Under the pieces are notes generated by a model, which saw nothing but the letters and a program-made list of their open reading frames with translations, had not been told where the DNA came from and did no database searches. This document shows, in pieces, positions 1 through 9,900 of a stretch of DNA of 64,000 nucleotides. Position numbers and translations under genes: made by a program. Position 1 is the first letter of the stretch, and each line of letters begins with the position of its first letter. Origin of the DNA: CAZVPF01 sp964628195. Its GTDB lineage: Bacteria > Planctomycetota > Phycisphaerae > Sedimentisphaerales > Anaerohalosphaeraceae. The stretch spans positions 1 to 64,000 of the forward strand of contig CAZVPF010000012.1 in the NCBI GenBank assembly GCA_964628195.1, in the 5' to 3' direction.

Positions 1-27
1 ATTGAATAACATGTGCTTTTTCTAAAA

Positions 28-1239
28 TTAAGGATTCACATTGATCAGCCAGCTTGCCGCAAAGTCAGCATAATCAGCAGTGTCGACAATGCAGTCGCCG
101 TTGAAATCCATAAATGGCGGCAAGTGAGCCCAGTCGCCGCAAACAGGAGTTACCGGGGTGGGCGCCCCGAAAACATTGCCGAGATTGTCAGTCGTCGTAT
201 AAGTGTTGCTGATCTCGGCGTATTCCTTGGTTGAAATTTCCCTGCCTATCCAATTGTACCCGTTAAAATAGAAACGCTGGAGCCCCCCTCCGGCACGTGC
301 AGCCCAGAATACATTCTCACGGTTGGCATCAACATCCAAATACTTAATGTCTTCAACAAAAGTATCCTTAACCCAGTACCCAAGATCACCGTCCCAGTAT
401 ATGTGCTGCAGACCACCCTCGGCAGGAGCAGCTATAATTTTATTGGGACTGTGAACGGTTATGTCATTATACACTGTATTAGGGTCTATAATACCGGTGT
501 ACCAGCTTGACCCGTTCCAATTAACTGAATGAAGCCCGCCACCCTGAACTGCGCCAACTACCCTGTTATACGCCGAGGGGTCAGGTCCGACGACAATATT
601 CGGGTCGTTAACCTGTGTGAAGGGATAGTTGTTATTTGCCAAGACAGCATAGTTATAATTATTTATATAACCGCCGAGATTCCAGCCGGTTGAGTACCAG
701 ACAGCGAACAAGCCTCCCTGGCCTGCACACCAAACCCTCGAACCACGGGTATCCATGGCGATTTTATCGTATAACCTTACGCCGTTATCGTCAGTAGTCA
801 AAATATTTGTGTACTGCCAGCCCACATTTGTTTTATGCCAGATGTTTTTAAGGTCGGTTATGCCCGTTCCATCATCTACGATTACAAAAACGGAGTCACG
901 CTTGGAAGTGTTGTCGGCAATGTCCACGTGTATTTTGTCAAAAGCTCCCTCGTCGATTACACTGCGTACCCACTGGCCCTGAGATGAACTCCACGCAATC
1001 CTGACCACTTTTGTGATGCCGTCTTCAACCTGGATTGCAAATACACAGTTATCCTGTGCTCCTGCAATGGCAACTGTCTCAAGCAAATTCGGGTCTATCG
1101 GACTGGGGGTCCATTGTTCACCATCATGCCAGACGCTGTCGACTCCTTCTACGGCGGGGTCGGTGCCGTCTGCAAAACAAATCGCAACAAAACACAAAGA
1201 AATGATAATGACCAACTGCGAAGCATACTTTTTCATCAT
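28..1239 (-). CDS. Secreted beta-propeller-like protein with dockerin-like C-terminus
   Basis: Predicted exported protein of 403 aa. Residues 1-23 are a classical signal peptide (Lys pair, hydrophobic core, cleavage after CFA). The body contains repeated units of the form GGGLxxxxxNGxxW (GGGLHSVNWNGSSW, EGGLQHIYWDGD, GGGLQRFYFNGYNW), which suggests a beta-propeller or tectonin-like fold. The last ~30 residues (MDFNGDCIVDTADYADFA then SW) match the Ca-binding dockerin-like tail common on Phycisphaerae exoproteins (family knowledge). The start is supported by an AGGAAGAGG ribosome site directly before ATGATG. It is divergent from the GntR-type regulator at 1497. No enzymatic motif was recognised; a binding or surface-display role is inference. 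Confidence 0.8.
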   Translation of the reverse strand: MMKKYASQLVIIISLCFVAICFADGTDPAVEGVDSVWHDGEQWTPSPIDPNLLETVAIAGAQDNCVFAIQVEDGITKVVRIAWSSSQGQWVRSVIDEGAFDKIHVDIADNTSKRDSVFVIVDDGTGITDLKNIWHKTNVGWQYTNILTTDDNGVRLYDKIAMDTRGSRVWCAGQGGLFAVWYSTGWNLGGYINNYNYAVLANNNYPFTQVNDPNIVVGPDPSAYNRVVGAVQGGGLHSVNWNGSSWYTGIIDPNTVYNDITVHSPNKIIAAPAEGGLQHIYWDGDLGYWVKDTFVEDIKYLDVDANRENVFWAARAGGGLQRFYFNGYNWIGREISTKEYAEISNTYTTTDNLGNVFGAPTPVTPVCGDWAHLPPFMDFNGDCIVDTADYADFAASWLINVNP

Positions 1240-1428
1240 CCTCTTCCTTTCTCTTCACATAAGAACCATGAGATAAAATAACACATATTAACAACTACAA
1301 TACTATCCATTATTTCGCCTTGTTTCGACAATCAGTATAAGATGAAAGCATGGCATGGGTCAAGCAAAAAATTAAAAATTTATAATTAAATATATTTATA
1401 TATTTATATTATTCTGTATATTTATCTC

Positions 1429-1457
1429 TTGACAATACAACCTGTTTTTGACATAAT
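1429..1457 (+). promoter_or_regulatory. Sigma70-type promoter of the GntR-type regulator
   Basis: A TTGACA -35 at 1429-1434 is followed by 17 bp and CATAAT at 1452-1457. A second TTGACA (1448-1453) overlaps the -10, so a downstream promoter is also possible. The stretch 1375-1425 just upstream is almost pure A/T and could act as an UP element or a curved region. The predicted transcript leader before ATG 1497 is about 33 nt. Confidence 0.6.
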
Positions 1458-1496
1458 TATGATAAAAATGAATTTAATGTCTTGAAAGTGACTTAA

Positions 1497-2651
1497 ATGG
1501 CTTTAGCAGAAAGAGAACTGAATAGCGCTTCCAACAAAGTTTGCGTGGAAATCTGCTCTGAATTGGCGAAAAACAGCCTTGCAGCCGGTACAAAGCTTAA
1601 ATCCATACAAAAGATAGCCAAGCAATACAACGTTTCTTATCTTACTGCCCAGAGAGCTATAAAGGAGATGCAGGAAGTCGGCATTGTTGAAAGTCGTCGC
1701 GGTGATGGCACTTATCTTACTGAAGAATCTAAAAAGTTTCTTAATTCCTTCCTTAAGCAAAACCAATCGAATGATTTACCTCAAAAAACCGCGAGAAAAA
1801 CGTACTCGATAGGTCTTGTTTTGCCTTATTGGATGGAAATTAAAAATGAAGGAGCGATGGCATTTCACAGGCTTACAAAAGCATTTGTGGGCGAGATCGA
1901 CAAGCATAATTGGCGAGTAGAAATTATTAATAACGCATATCATGAAGCTGCAAGACCGGATTTTGTGGATAAGCTTGTCCAAAAAGAGCTCGACGGGGTT
2001 TATTGGATAGCTCCTCAGCCGGAACACAAAATGAATCTTATGCGCCTGGTGGATAAGGGTATACATGTGGTCACTACCGGAAGAAATTTTTCCGACATCC
2101 CCTTGACAACGATATTTGTTGACTTCGGCGATATGGCAAAAAAAGTCGCAGAGTACTGTGCCGGCAACAATAGAAAAAATGTAGTAGTTCTTTGCGGTGT
2201 TCTTGACGGTGAATTGAAAGATGAAAACTCGGCAAAGTTTATTTCCGAGCTTCGCTGTGCTTTGTCTTCGACCGATATTGAACTGACTGACGAACAGGTG
2301 GGGCAAGTTGCTGTCTTTACACCCGACAACCAGATTCTGACACAACTGACCCGAAACTTTCTCGAAAAGCACCCTGGTGCGGATACCATAATCTCATATC
2401 ACGAGGAATTTTTCCCAATGATTGAAGAACTTGACGCGAAGAATTTCTGGGAAAATCCAGGCGACATGAAAATTGTCGATGTTAATGCTGAATTTGGGTT
2501 CAATAAAACCCAGGTAGGGAGAATACCGGTTACCCGTATATTGATGCCGCTTGAAGATATGGGTCGCGCTTCAGCAATTGATTTTGAGAAAAAATGGCTC
2601 GGGTCGGGTAAGGACCTTTTCGATCTTAAAGTATCTCTTTCGATACCGTAG
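1497..2651 (+). CDS. GntR-type transcriptional regulator with periplasmic-binding-protein-like sensor
   Basis: A 384-aa cytoplasmic regulator. Residues ~9-78 form a winged helix of the GntR type (SIQKIAKQYNVSYLTAQRAI recognition region, then a wing with SRRGDGTYL). Residues ~100-384 resemble a LacI/PBP1 sugar-sensing domain (YSIGLVLPYW at its start). This architecture is known in regulators of sugar use such as AraR. It is the first gene of a plus-strand carbohydrate locus, so it probably controls that locus in response to an imported sugar; this is inference. The leader has only a weak ribosome site. A clear TTGACA promoter lies 40-70 bp upstream. Confidence 0.85.
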   Translation: MALAERELNSASNKVCVEICSELAKNSLAAGTKLKSIQKIAKQYNVSYLTAQRAIKEMQEVGIVESRRGDGTYLTEESKKFLNSFLKQNQSNDLPQKTARKTYSIGLVLPYWMEIKNEGAMAFHRLTKAFVGEIDKHNWRVEIINNAYHEAARPDFVDKLVQKELDGVYWIAPQPEHKMNLMRLVDKGIHVVTTGRNFSDIPLTTIFVDFGDMAKKVAEYCAGNNRKNVVVLCGVLDGELKDENSAKFISELRCALSSTDIELTDEQVGQVAVFTPDNQILTQLTRNFLEKHPGADTIISYHEEFFPMIEELDAKNFWENPGDMKIVDVNAEFGFNKTQVGRIPVTRILMPLEDMGRASAIDFEKKWLGSGKDLFDLKVSLSIP

Positions 2652-2745
2652 GATTAACAGGACAATTATAACATTTGAAAATCGGCAAGACCGAGAATAC
2701 GTTTAGAACTGTTTAGTTAATCTGCTGTTGTTTACTGAATAAATA

Positions 2746-4488
2746 ATGAAAAAAAGATATTTCTTAATAATTACGTTTTTTTTTGCATTTACCGGCATGC
2801 CTGCTGCAGCGACAGGCAGTTTGCCTATCATTAAGGATGTCAATGCCGTATGCAAAAACGGACAGGTATTTATAACATGGAAAGAGTCGCCGGAAAATCA
2901 GCAGAACATCAGCGTTTACATGTCACCAGAGAGGGTCACACCATCCACTATCGGTAAAGCGGTTTTGTTGACTGATGAAATCGGGCCCTTATCGGGGAGA
3001 GACTGGACACTCGACCCCTCAATGTGTCCGAGAGCACAAGGTCCGAAGCAAGGTTGGATAATTGAAGAAGGGGCCCTGCCTTTAACTTTAAACAGCGGAC
3101 TTTTTGTTCATACGGTAACTGAAACTGATCCGAAAAATGCATTTTTTGCGGTCATTCGTGCAAACGGGAATATTTCGGAAATTAAGGCCGGAGTTAATTC
3201 ATTAGAAGAACCGGTTGAACTATTTCAGGATGATATCGAGGCAATACCACAGTTAAATCAAATAGGTACGATCAAAAAGAATATGCCGTTGGCTCTTTAT
3301 CTTCATCCTCATACTTCGCGCCCGCCAGGTGAATTGACACACCTGTTTTTTGGAGACAAAACAATGGGCTGGCGGGAGGGTCTGCCCTTTAAGTTCAAGG
3401 TTTCTGTTTTGGATGATGTCGTCCTCGTGGAGCCTTACGATCGTGTCTGGATAAACCGTTTACCCGGAGCAGATGAAACATCTCAAAGCTACGACAGAAA
3501 ATACAAACATATAGAAAGCTGGTGGTACGGCACATTCGATAACATCCACAAACCCGAGGGTTATAAAACCGGCACCCCGGTTAATTATACCGAGAGGATT
3601 CTGGCTTGGATCATTAAATGGGTGCAAAAAAAATACGACACGGACCCAGAGAGAACGTACGGATTCGGTTTGTCAATGGGAACCGGTATACAGAGGTTTG
3701 CCCTTGAAAAGCCGGAGATGTTCGCGAGTGTTGATGTGCTGGTTCCACTGCTGGACCTTGAATATGAAATAGAAATTGAAAAGGACAATATAAAAAGAAA
3801 AATAGCTGCTTTCGGCGATCTTGACCGGATATGCAGCGACGGAATGCCTTTAAGCGAAAGGTTCGATCTTGTCGATCACGTATGCTCCGCTAAACAAGAC
3901 CTGCCTTTCATAGTAATAAGGGTAGGGCGACAAGATACGTCCGTGGGTTGGAAACGAAAAGTCGATTATATATCCTGTATGCAAAAGCAAAAGCACGGCC
4001 TGCTCGCGGGATGGGATAACGGTGACCACGTAACAGCCATGCGCAAATCCGTAGATGAATTTCCCGATTTCAGGGATTATAGATGGCATATCGAGCATTT
4101 TGCAACCAACCGGAGTTATCCGGCATTTACTAATTATACAGAAGATGACAATTTCGGCAGCGGTCTGCGGAACAACGGTGACCTGCGTGGTTTTACAAAC
4201 CTCGGTCTTGATTGGATCTTAAAAAAAGACGAACCAGATGTCTATCAGATAGTAGTAAAAAACCGCCAGACTAAAAAGGCCCAGGCCAAAGTGGATGTTA
4301 CGCTAAGAAGAAGGCAAAAATTTATTCCGACTCCAGGCAGCGTTGTAATTGCGGCAAATCAAGTATTTGGCGGTGATTTGTTAGAAAAAAAAGATATTAT
4401 TGTAGATAATACGGGGAATATCACCTACGAGAATTTTCAGCTTACAAAGGGCATGAAAAATGTTTTAACTTTGAGAAGAAGGTATTAA
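2746..4488 (+). CDS. Secreted alpha/beta-hydrolase (esterase-like) with N-terminal Fn3-like domain
   Basis: A 580-aa exported protein. Residues 1-23 are a signal peptide. Residues ~27-95 look like a fibronectin-III domain (VFITWKESPENQ). The C-terminal two thirds have an alpha/beta-hydrolase pattern: nucleophile elbow GFGLSMG with Ser310, and candidate acid Asp397 (GRQDTS) and base His428 (NGDHVT). This resembles PHB-depolymerase/feruloyl-esterase-like enzymes, which often deacylate plant or algal polysaccharides. The substrate is unknown. It follows the regulator by 94 bp and is followed by a long palindromic element that may end or attenuate transcription. Catalytic residues are assigned from motif position only. 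Confidence 0.75.
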   Translation: MKKRYFLIITFFFAFTGMPAAATGSLPIIKDVNAVCKNGQVFITWKESPENQQNISVYMSPERVTPSTIGKAVLLTDEIGPLSGRDWTLDPSMCPRAQGPKQGWIIEEGALPLTLNSGLFVHTVTETDPKNAFFAVIRANGNISEIKAGVNSLEEPVELFQDDIEAIPQLNQIGTIKKNMPLALYLHPHTSRPPGELTHLFFGDKTMGWREGLPFKFKVSVLDDVVLVEPYDRVWINRLPGADETSQSYDRKYKHIESWWYGTFDNIHKPEGYKTGTPVNYTERILAWIIKWVQKKYDTDPERTYGFGLSMGTGIQRFALEKPEMFASVDVLVPLLDLEYEIEIEKDNIKRKIAAFGDLDRICSDGMPLSERFDLVDHVCSAKQDLPFIVIRVGRQDTSVGWKRKVDYISCMQKQKHGLLAGWDNGDHVTAMRKSVDEFPDFRDYRWHIEHFATNRSYPAFTNYTEDDNFGSGLRNNGDLRGFTNLGLDWILKKDEPDVYQIVVKNRQTKKAQAKVDVTLRRRQKFIPTPGSVVIAANQVFGGDLLEKKDIIVDNTGNITYENFQLTKGMKNVLTLRRRY

Positions 4489-4494
4489 GGGAAC

Positions 4495-4643
4495 CTCTAA
4501 AAATTCATTTTGGCGGTCATGTGAATCTTTTTGATTCTGAACTGCGTCAGGAAAAAGCCGCCTTAGCTTCAACTAAGGCTGATTTTCCTTTCTTGTCAGA
4601 ATACAAAAATCTTCTACCTGCCGCACAAAAGCAATTATTAGAG
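4495..4643. repeat. Long imperfect palindrome, MITE-like
   Basis: Almost the whole gap between the esterase-like gene and the pseudopilin folds on itself. CTCTAA at 4495-4500 pairs with TTAGAG at 4638-4643. The arms continue inward with mismatches (AATT..TTTTG.GCGG against its complement near 4621-4636, then TTTTTG.ATTCTGA) to a central GCCTTAG/CTAAGGC stem (4560-4566 with 4573-4579) and the loop CTTCAA. GGGAACCTCTAA at 4489 resembles insertion-sequence ends, and a further copy of TTAGAGGT occurs at 4679-4686. No transposase is present. It may be a non-autonomous mobile element, a large RNA hairpin, or both. Confidence 0.7.
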
Positions 4644-4693
4644 CTACTCTTAAAAATACAAACTAATTCTATTTTCTATTAGAGGTGAAAAAA

Positions 4694-5482
4694 GTGAAGA
4701 CAAAGAAAAAAGGATTTACTCTAATTGAGCTGCTTGTAGTCATATCCATTATTGCGCTTTTGTTAAGTATCCTGCTGCCTTCGATGCAAAAGGCCAAACA
4801 GCTTACAAGAAGAACTATATGCAAGTCAAATTTAAGACAACTTGCAATTTCTCTTTTATTGTGTGCCGAGGATAATAAGGGAAAGTTTCCTTATAAGCAT
4901 AAAGACTCTCCTGCCAACCCTAATCAGTATTTTATCGAGGGCAGAGCACCCTACACGGACCAGAGGTGGATATGGAAAGGTTACCTGGAAGGTTACAAGC
5001 TTAAGAAGATCGGAGAAAGAAATGACGATTACGACTATGCACCGGAAGTAATGTATTGTCCCTCAACTGTGACAACCATGTTTGCTCACGGTAAAAATTG
5101 GCCTTTAGACACAAGTTACAATTTTAATGCCTACCAGATAAGTTACGATTATTTCAATGTTGGAGCGCAGGTTGAAGCGGATGATACTTATTTTAATTAT
5201 GAATGGCTCGGATCGGTTGACATGCCCAAAACAACTTTTCAGCAAAGTTATATCCCTTTAATGGGGGATATTTGCATGCACAGAGATGTTGGTGCACCTT
5301 TTTGGCGTCTTGCTAATCATTTTAAGGCCGGGGCCAAAGAAAATGTATTCGATGAAGACCCGGAAATTTTGAATAATGTAAGAATTGACGGTTCTGTATC
5401 TACTTATAAGTTCTCCGATGCCGAACCTTATTTTGAGATAGAGGAATATGGTCAATTAAACTACTGGGGAAGACCGAATTGA
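4694..5482 (+). CDS. Type II secretion pseudopilin-like protein (prepilin N-terminus)
   Basis: The protein carries a class III signal: basic residues, then KKG|FTLIELLVV with Glu at +5 of the mature protein, and a long hydrophobic helix ending near SILLPSM. Prepilin peptidase should cut after Gly and methylate the Phe. The globular part (~220 aa) is like the planctomycete pseudopilins often found in sugar loci (family knowledge); its ligand is unknown. The frame allows GTG at 4685, but I prefer GTG 4694 because AGAGGTG (4681-4687) is a good ribosome site six bases before it. The gene lies in the carbohydrate locus, far from gspE/gspF at 33365. A role in secretion or attachment to substrate is inference. 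Confidence 0.8.
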   Translation: MKTKKKGFTLIELLVVISIIALLLSILLPSMQKAKQLTRRTICKSNLRQLAISLLLCAEDNKGKFPYKHKDSPANPNQYFIEGRAPYTDQRWIWKGYLEGYKLKKIGERNDDYDYAPEVMYCPSTVTTMFAHGKNWPLDTSYNFNAYQISYDYFNVGAQVEADDTYFNYEWLGSVDMPKTTFQQSYIPLMGDICMHRDVGAPFWRLANHFKAGAKENVFDEDPEILNNVRIDGSVSTYKFSDAEPYFEIEEYGQLNYWGRPN

Positions 5483-5502
5483 TTTGTTTATGAAAAACAA
5501 AT
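5482..5502 (+). terminator. Small hairpin after pseudopilin gene
   Basis: ATTTGTTT and AAACAAAT form a perfect 8-bp stem with a 5-nt loop starting in the stop codon of the pseudopilin gene. It is A/T-only apart from one G-C pair and has no immediate T run, so it may be a weak terminator or a 3'-end stabiliser. Confidence 0.3.
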
Positions 5503-5649
5503 ACACCAAAACAACTTTTTACATTATAATACCGCAATAATTGACTTTTATCCCTGTTGTTAAAGTTTAACGGAATAACTTAAATGGAAAAAACCTCTCT
5601 TGGTCACTATGAACACAGCAAAGTTGTAGAGCAGAAGCAGGATGTGAGC

Positions 5650-6963
5650 ATGGAAAAAATACCCCTGAAGTTGGTCTTCTTAGGGGCCGGCAGTTATTTT
5701 TTCGAGCGTCTTTTTGTTGACGTCCTTTCGGTGGGCGCTTTTGAATCGGGAACTATGGTGCTTGTGGACATAGACCCGGAAAGGCTGGAAAATGCCCGGC
5801 TGATAGGTGAAAAAATTAACGCCGAAATGGGGAAATCATGGCATATCGAGGCTTGTGAAGACTACAGCAAGGCCCTGGATGGTGCGCAGTACATTATTAA
5901 CTGCATAGAAGTTAACGGAATGAGCGCGGTTAAAAGCGATTATGAGATACCGGCCAAGTACGGTGTATATCAGTGTATCGGCGATACCATCGGACCGGGC
6001 GGTATCTTCAAGGCGATGCGGACAGGGCCGGTTCTGCTGGATATACTCAGGCATGTGGAAGAGAAGTGCCCCGGAGCGATATTCCTTAACTATACAAACC
6101 CGATGAGCATTCTCTGCCTGGCGGCATTTCGCAACAGTAAGGTGAAATTTTATGGAATGTGTCACAGTGTACAGGGGACCAGCGATAAGCTGGCCGGATA
6201 CCTCGATGTCCCGCCGGATGAATTAAGATTCAAATGCGGAGGAGTGAATCACCTCGCGTGGTTTACTGAGCTGCGTTATAAAGGCGAGGATATGTACCCG
6301 CTGCTTTTTCAAAAATGCAGAAGCGACAAAGAAACTTATGAAAAGGACCCTGTAAGGTTCGACTTCATGAGTCATTTCGGTTATTTCGTAACCGAGTCGA
6401 GCGGCCATTTCAGTGAATATATCCCTTATTACAGGAAGAGGGATGATTTAATGAAAAAATACTGCAGGGAAGGCTACCTGGGTGAAAGCGGTTTTTATTC
6501 GAGAAACTGGCCCCAGTGGCGAAAGTCAAAACAGGTCGACAGGCGGGAGATAATCGAAGGCAGAAAAGAAGTTTCTGCCGGGCGTTCGTGGGAATATGCG
6601 AGTTATATCATCGAGGCTATAGAAAAGAATCAGAATCAAATTATATATGCGACAGTTCCGAACTCCAACCTGATTGAAAACATATCCCCGTTCCTGGCGG
6701 AAGTTGCCTGCTGCGTCAGCGGCAACGGGATCGATCCAATTTATTTCGGTAAACTTCCTGGTCAATGCGCCGCTTTGTGCGAGTCGCATTCAAGGGTTTA
6801 CGACATGGCTGCGACGGCATGTATTGAGCGTTCAAAAGAGGCCGCCCTCTATGCCCTGATGCTTGACCCTCTTACTTCGGCGGTCTGCAGCCCAGCGGAA
6901 ATAAAAGCTATGTTCGATGAGCTTTTCAGTTCACAAAAAGAACTGCTCGAAGATTTTAGTTAA
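5650..6963 (+). CDS. GH4 family NAD/Mn-dependent glycosidase (alpha-galactosidase-like)
   Basis: GH4 enzymes hydrolyse glycosides by a redox mechanism with bound NAD and a divalent metal in the cytoplasm. Seen here, numbered from an upstream ATG at 5584: the Rossmann motif FLGAGSYFF (GAGS 34-37), NYTNPM, the metal Cys193 in MCHSVQGT and His223 in GVNHLAWF. CHSVQ is typical of the MelA/AglA alpha-galactosidase-like branch rather than the 6-phospho branch. No signal peptide is present, so it would act on sugars imported by the ABC system 7 kb downstream. I prefer the start at 5650: it has AGGA at suitable spacing and begins just before the first beta strand. The ATG at 5584 would add 22 residues. 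Anomer and sugar are inferred only from the branch motif. Confidence 0.88.
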   Translation: MEKIPLKLVFLGAGSYFFERLFVDVLSVGAFESGTMVLVDIDPERLENARLIGEKINAEMGKSWHIEACEDYSKALDGAQYIINCIEVNGMSAVKSDYEIPAKYGVYQCIGDTIGPGGIFKAMRTGPVLLDILRHVEEKCPGAIFLNYTNPMSILCLAAFRNSKVKFYGMCHSVQGTSDKLAGYLDVPPDELRFKCGGVNHLAWFTELRYKGEDMYPLLFQKCRSDKETYEKDPVRFDFMSHFGYFVTESSGHFSEYIPYYRKRDDLMKKYCREGYLGESGFYSRNWPQWRKSKQVDRREIIEGRKEVSAGRSWEYASYIIEAIEKNQNQIIYATVPNSNLIENISPFLAEVACCVSGNGIDPIYFGKLPGQCAALCESHSRVYDMAATACIERSKEAALYALMLDPLTSAVCSPAEIKAMFDELFSSQKELLEDFS

Positions 6964-6979
6964 TTAAAATGAGAATGTT

Positions 6980-9900
6980 ATGAATGTTAAATTAATCAGT
7001 ATCTTAATCTTACTTTGCCTTTCTTCTGCCTGTTTTGCCGAAAGTTTAACAGGTTTGGAACAAGTCAGGGCAATGAAAAAAGACTTATGGGACAGCCGCG
7101 ACACAGAGTGGACCAAATGGATGGTCGTAAGCGTCGCCCCGACGAGGATATATTTCGACAGCTGGCCCGACGAAAGAAGACAGCAGTTTTTTGAAGACTT
7201 CGATCCCGATCATCTCGACATGTGGAGCGGACAGGGCATGGATCGCGGCAGTTTTTTCAGAATGCGCGGAGTGGCGGTCAACAGCACCATGGAATACGAA
7301 TACCAGGAACTGATAAATCCCGTTTACGGCCATGCGGAAATTTTCAAGAACAACGGCATCGCCCGAAAAGAAGACGGCTCTATCGCGGGCAGGTATTTCA
7401 AGCCGGGCGTTTCGCCTCCATGCATGTGTCACAATGCGCCGTTATGGCACGAAGTTGTCACGCAAGGGATGGTAAGAACCGCCGCGTTTGGAGACAGTGT
7501 TTTCCAGGATAATATCGCAAACCCGATTTATACATGGAGCCACGGGTTCTGCAATTGGTGCAATACAAGATTTATTGAATACATGAAAGAGAGATTCACC
7601 GGGGTGCAGCTTAGAAGAATGGGTTTTGATCCCGGTAATTTTCATATCAGAAGATATATAGCTGCACAGAGAAGAAAAGCCGGTGAAATACTCAAGTCGA
7701 TGGATCAGCAGTTTTTCCAGGAAGAATACACCTCTAAAACTGCTAACGACAGGCTGCTCAAGGATGAACTTATTCGGGAATATATACGTTTTCAGCACAT
7801 TGTTTTTTTAAAACACTGGGTAGATGCGGCAACTAAAGCCAAAGACACTGCTCGGAAAATGGGAAAATCCATTCCCGCGTGTTATGGAAATATCCCAAGG
7901 ATAGGAGGGATTCGAACGTTTCCAACGATTATGGCCAGCCAGGTTGATATTCCGTGGTCGGAAGAGTCCACGGACATGCAGCCATGCTTTCGTGACGACA
8001 GGCAGGCATGGTCGGCGCTATTGTACAAAACCGGACGTGCGGCGAGTTTTAATGATAAACCGGTAATTACTGTTCAATACCAGGGCGGGCATAAGTCTAT
8101 TTATGACGACCCCGGCAGGAAAAAGCTTCCGACCGCGATCACATGTTCAGAAGCAGTTGCCAACGGCGGTATATTGTGCCAGACATGGGTTGCGACAGAA
8201 TTTACCTATCTCATGAAAAACCCCGGCTGGGATAAGCCTTTTTACGAAGCAAACAGCACCCACTCTTCTTTTGCGAGCAAGAACAGGGTTTTATTTACGG
8301 ACAGAAAAGCTATTGCGGACGTTGCTCTTGTTTATTCTTTCCCGACCACCTTTTGGAGAACTTTCCAGTCTTTGAAAGTTGAAACACCGCACAAAGATGC
8401 TTTCGGCGCCGTTGCAAGAGTGCTTGAAGATAATCATGTTCCTTATGACATAATGCTGTTCGGGCATAAAGATGTTTTCGATGACAGCTACTTTTTTGAA
8501 CGGATTAATAAATATAAAACTATTATTCTGCCTAACGTCGATTGCCTGTCAAATAAGAATGAGAATAAAATCGCCGACTGGGTAAGACAGGGCGGCAATC
8601 TTGTGCTTCTGGGCAATACGGGAATTTACGACGAAGAGCTGAACATAAGACGTAACAAAGCTTTTAACAAGTTGCCTGGCGATGCAGGTTCCGGTACGGT
8701 GACTTCTTTTGATTTCGAGGAGATGGTCAACCTGACGTTCGGCGAAGATATTCTTCCCGCTTCCAAAATAAAACCGAGGGAATGGAACTACACTTTCGAG
8801 AAACCTGCGGAAAACTGGTACGGTAAAACTTTTAATGATTCAAAATGGGAAAGGGGCAAGGCTCCTTTCGGCGACAGAAAAATCCGGGGAACGGACATTA
8901 AGACTAAGTGGGAGACGAAAGAAATCTGGTTAAGGTGTGATTTTGAATTAAACGAGGTTCCTGATAACCCTCTACTCTATCTGCAGCACTGGTGGGATGT
9001 AGAGGTTTATATCAATGGTATAGAAGCGGCCACAGGCAGCGGCAGAGGGTACAGCTTCGAGGCTTACCAGTATCTTGCTATCGACGAAAAAGCCATGAAG
9101 GCACTTAAGAAAGGCAAGAACACAATAGCGGTTCATTGTACACAAAGCCATGAGCATCCCACCTGGGGCCGATTTATCGACGTTGGCATCAGGGATTTAT
9201 CCCCGGACGACAGACTGGTTAAAGCCGTGCATTCTGAAAGGCAACCGCTTATCGAGACGGATCTGCCCAAAACTGTATGGCTGAACCCCTGGCGACACGG
9301 CGGCGGTGATATGACTTCTATTCAAATGGTCAACTACGATGTCGATTTGAAAAATGACAAGATGAACCCGGTCGATAATTTTTTTATTAAGCTTAAAAAA
9401 CAGGGGCGGGCCGAATATGACAGCGCCTATTACTATTTTAATGATTTTGACGGCAAAAAAGTTTTCGAGCCTGTAAAGATACCGGTTGAAGATGCAGGGG
9501 ATTACTGGAAAGTGAAGGTCCCGAGCTTGAATGTATTTGGAGCAGTTGTTTTAGCGCCTGATGATGAGCTCAAAGCCCGTACCGCTGCTGCAGAAGTAAG
9601 GAAATACCTTGAAAGACTTAAGATTTCGCAACGATGCAGGGGAGCGGAAAAGAAAAATAACGATCTTATCTCTAATGCAGAAAATTTACTGTCTAAAATA
9701 CAGGGTGATGCCAAGGTTTGGAATTATGATATGCTGACGTGGCAATTGGAGAAAGCTGCCGGTGAGCTTGAATCTGCGCTCAATAATTCGATTGACAGTG
9801 TAGAGGGGTATCAAAAGGATTTAAGAAAGCAGGCTTACATGGTTGATGCGGAGTACAAGTTTGACTTCGGCAGCAGTGATAAACCCCAAGGTTGGCTGCC

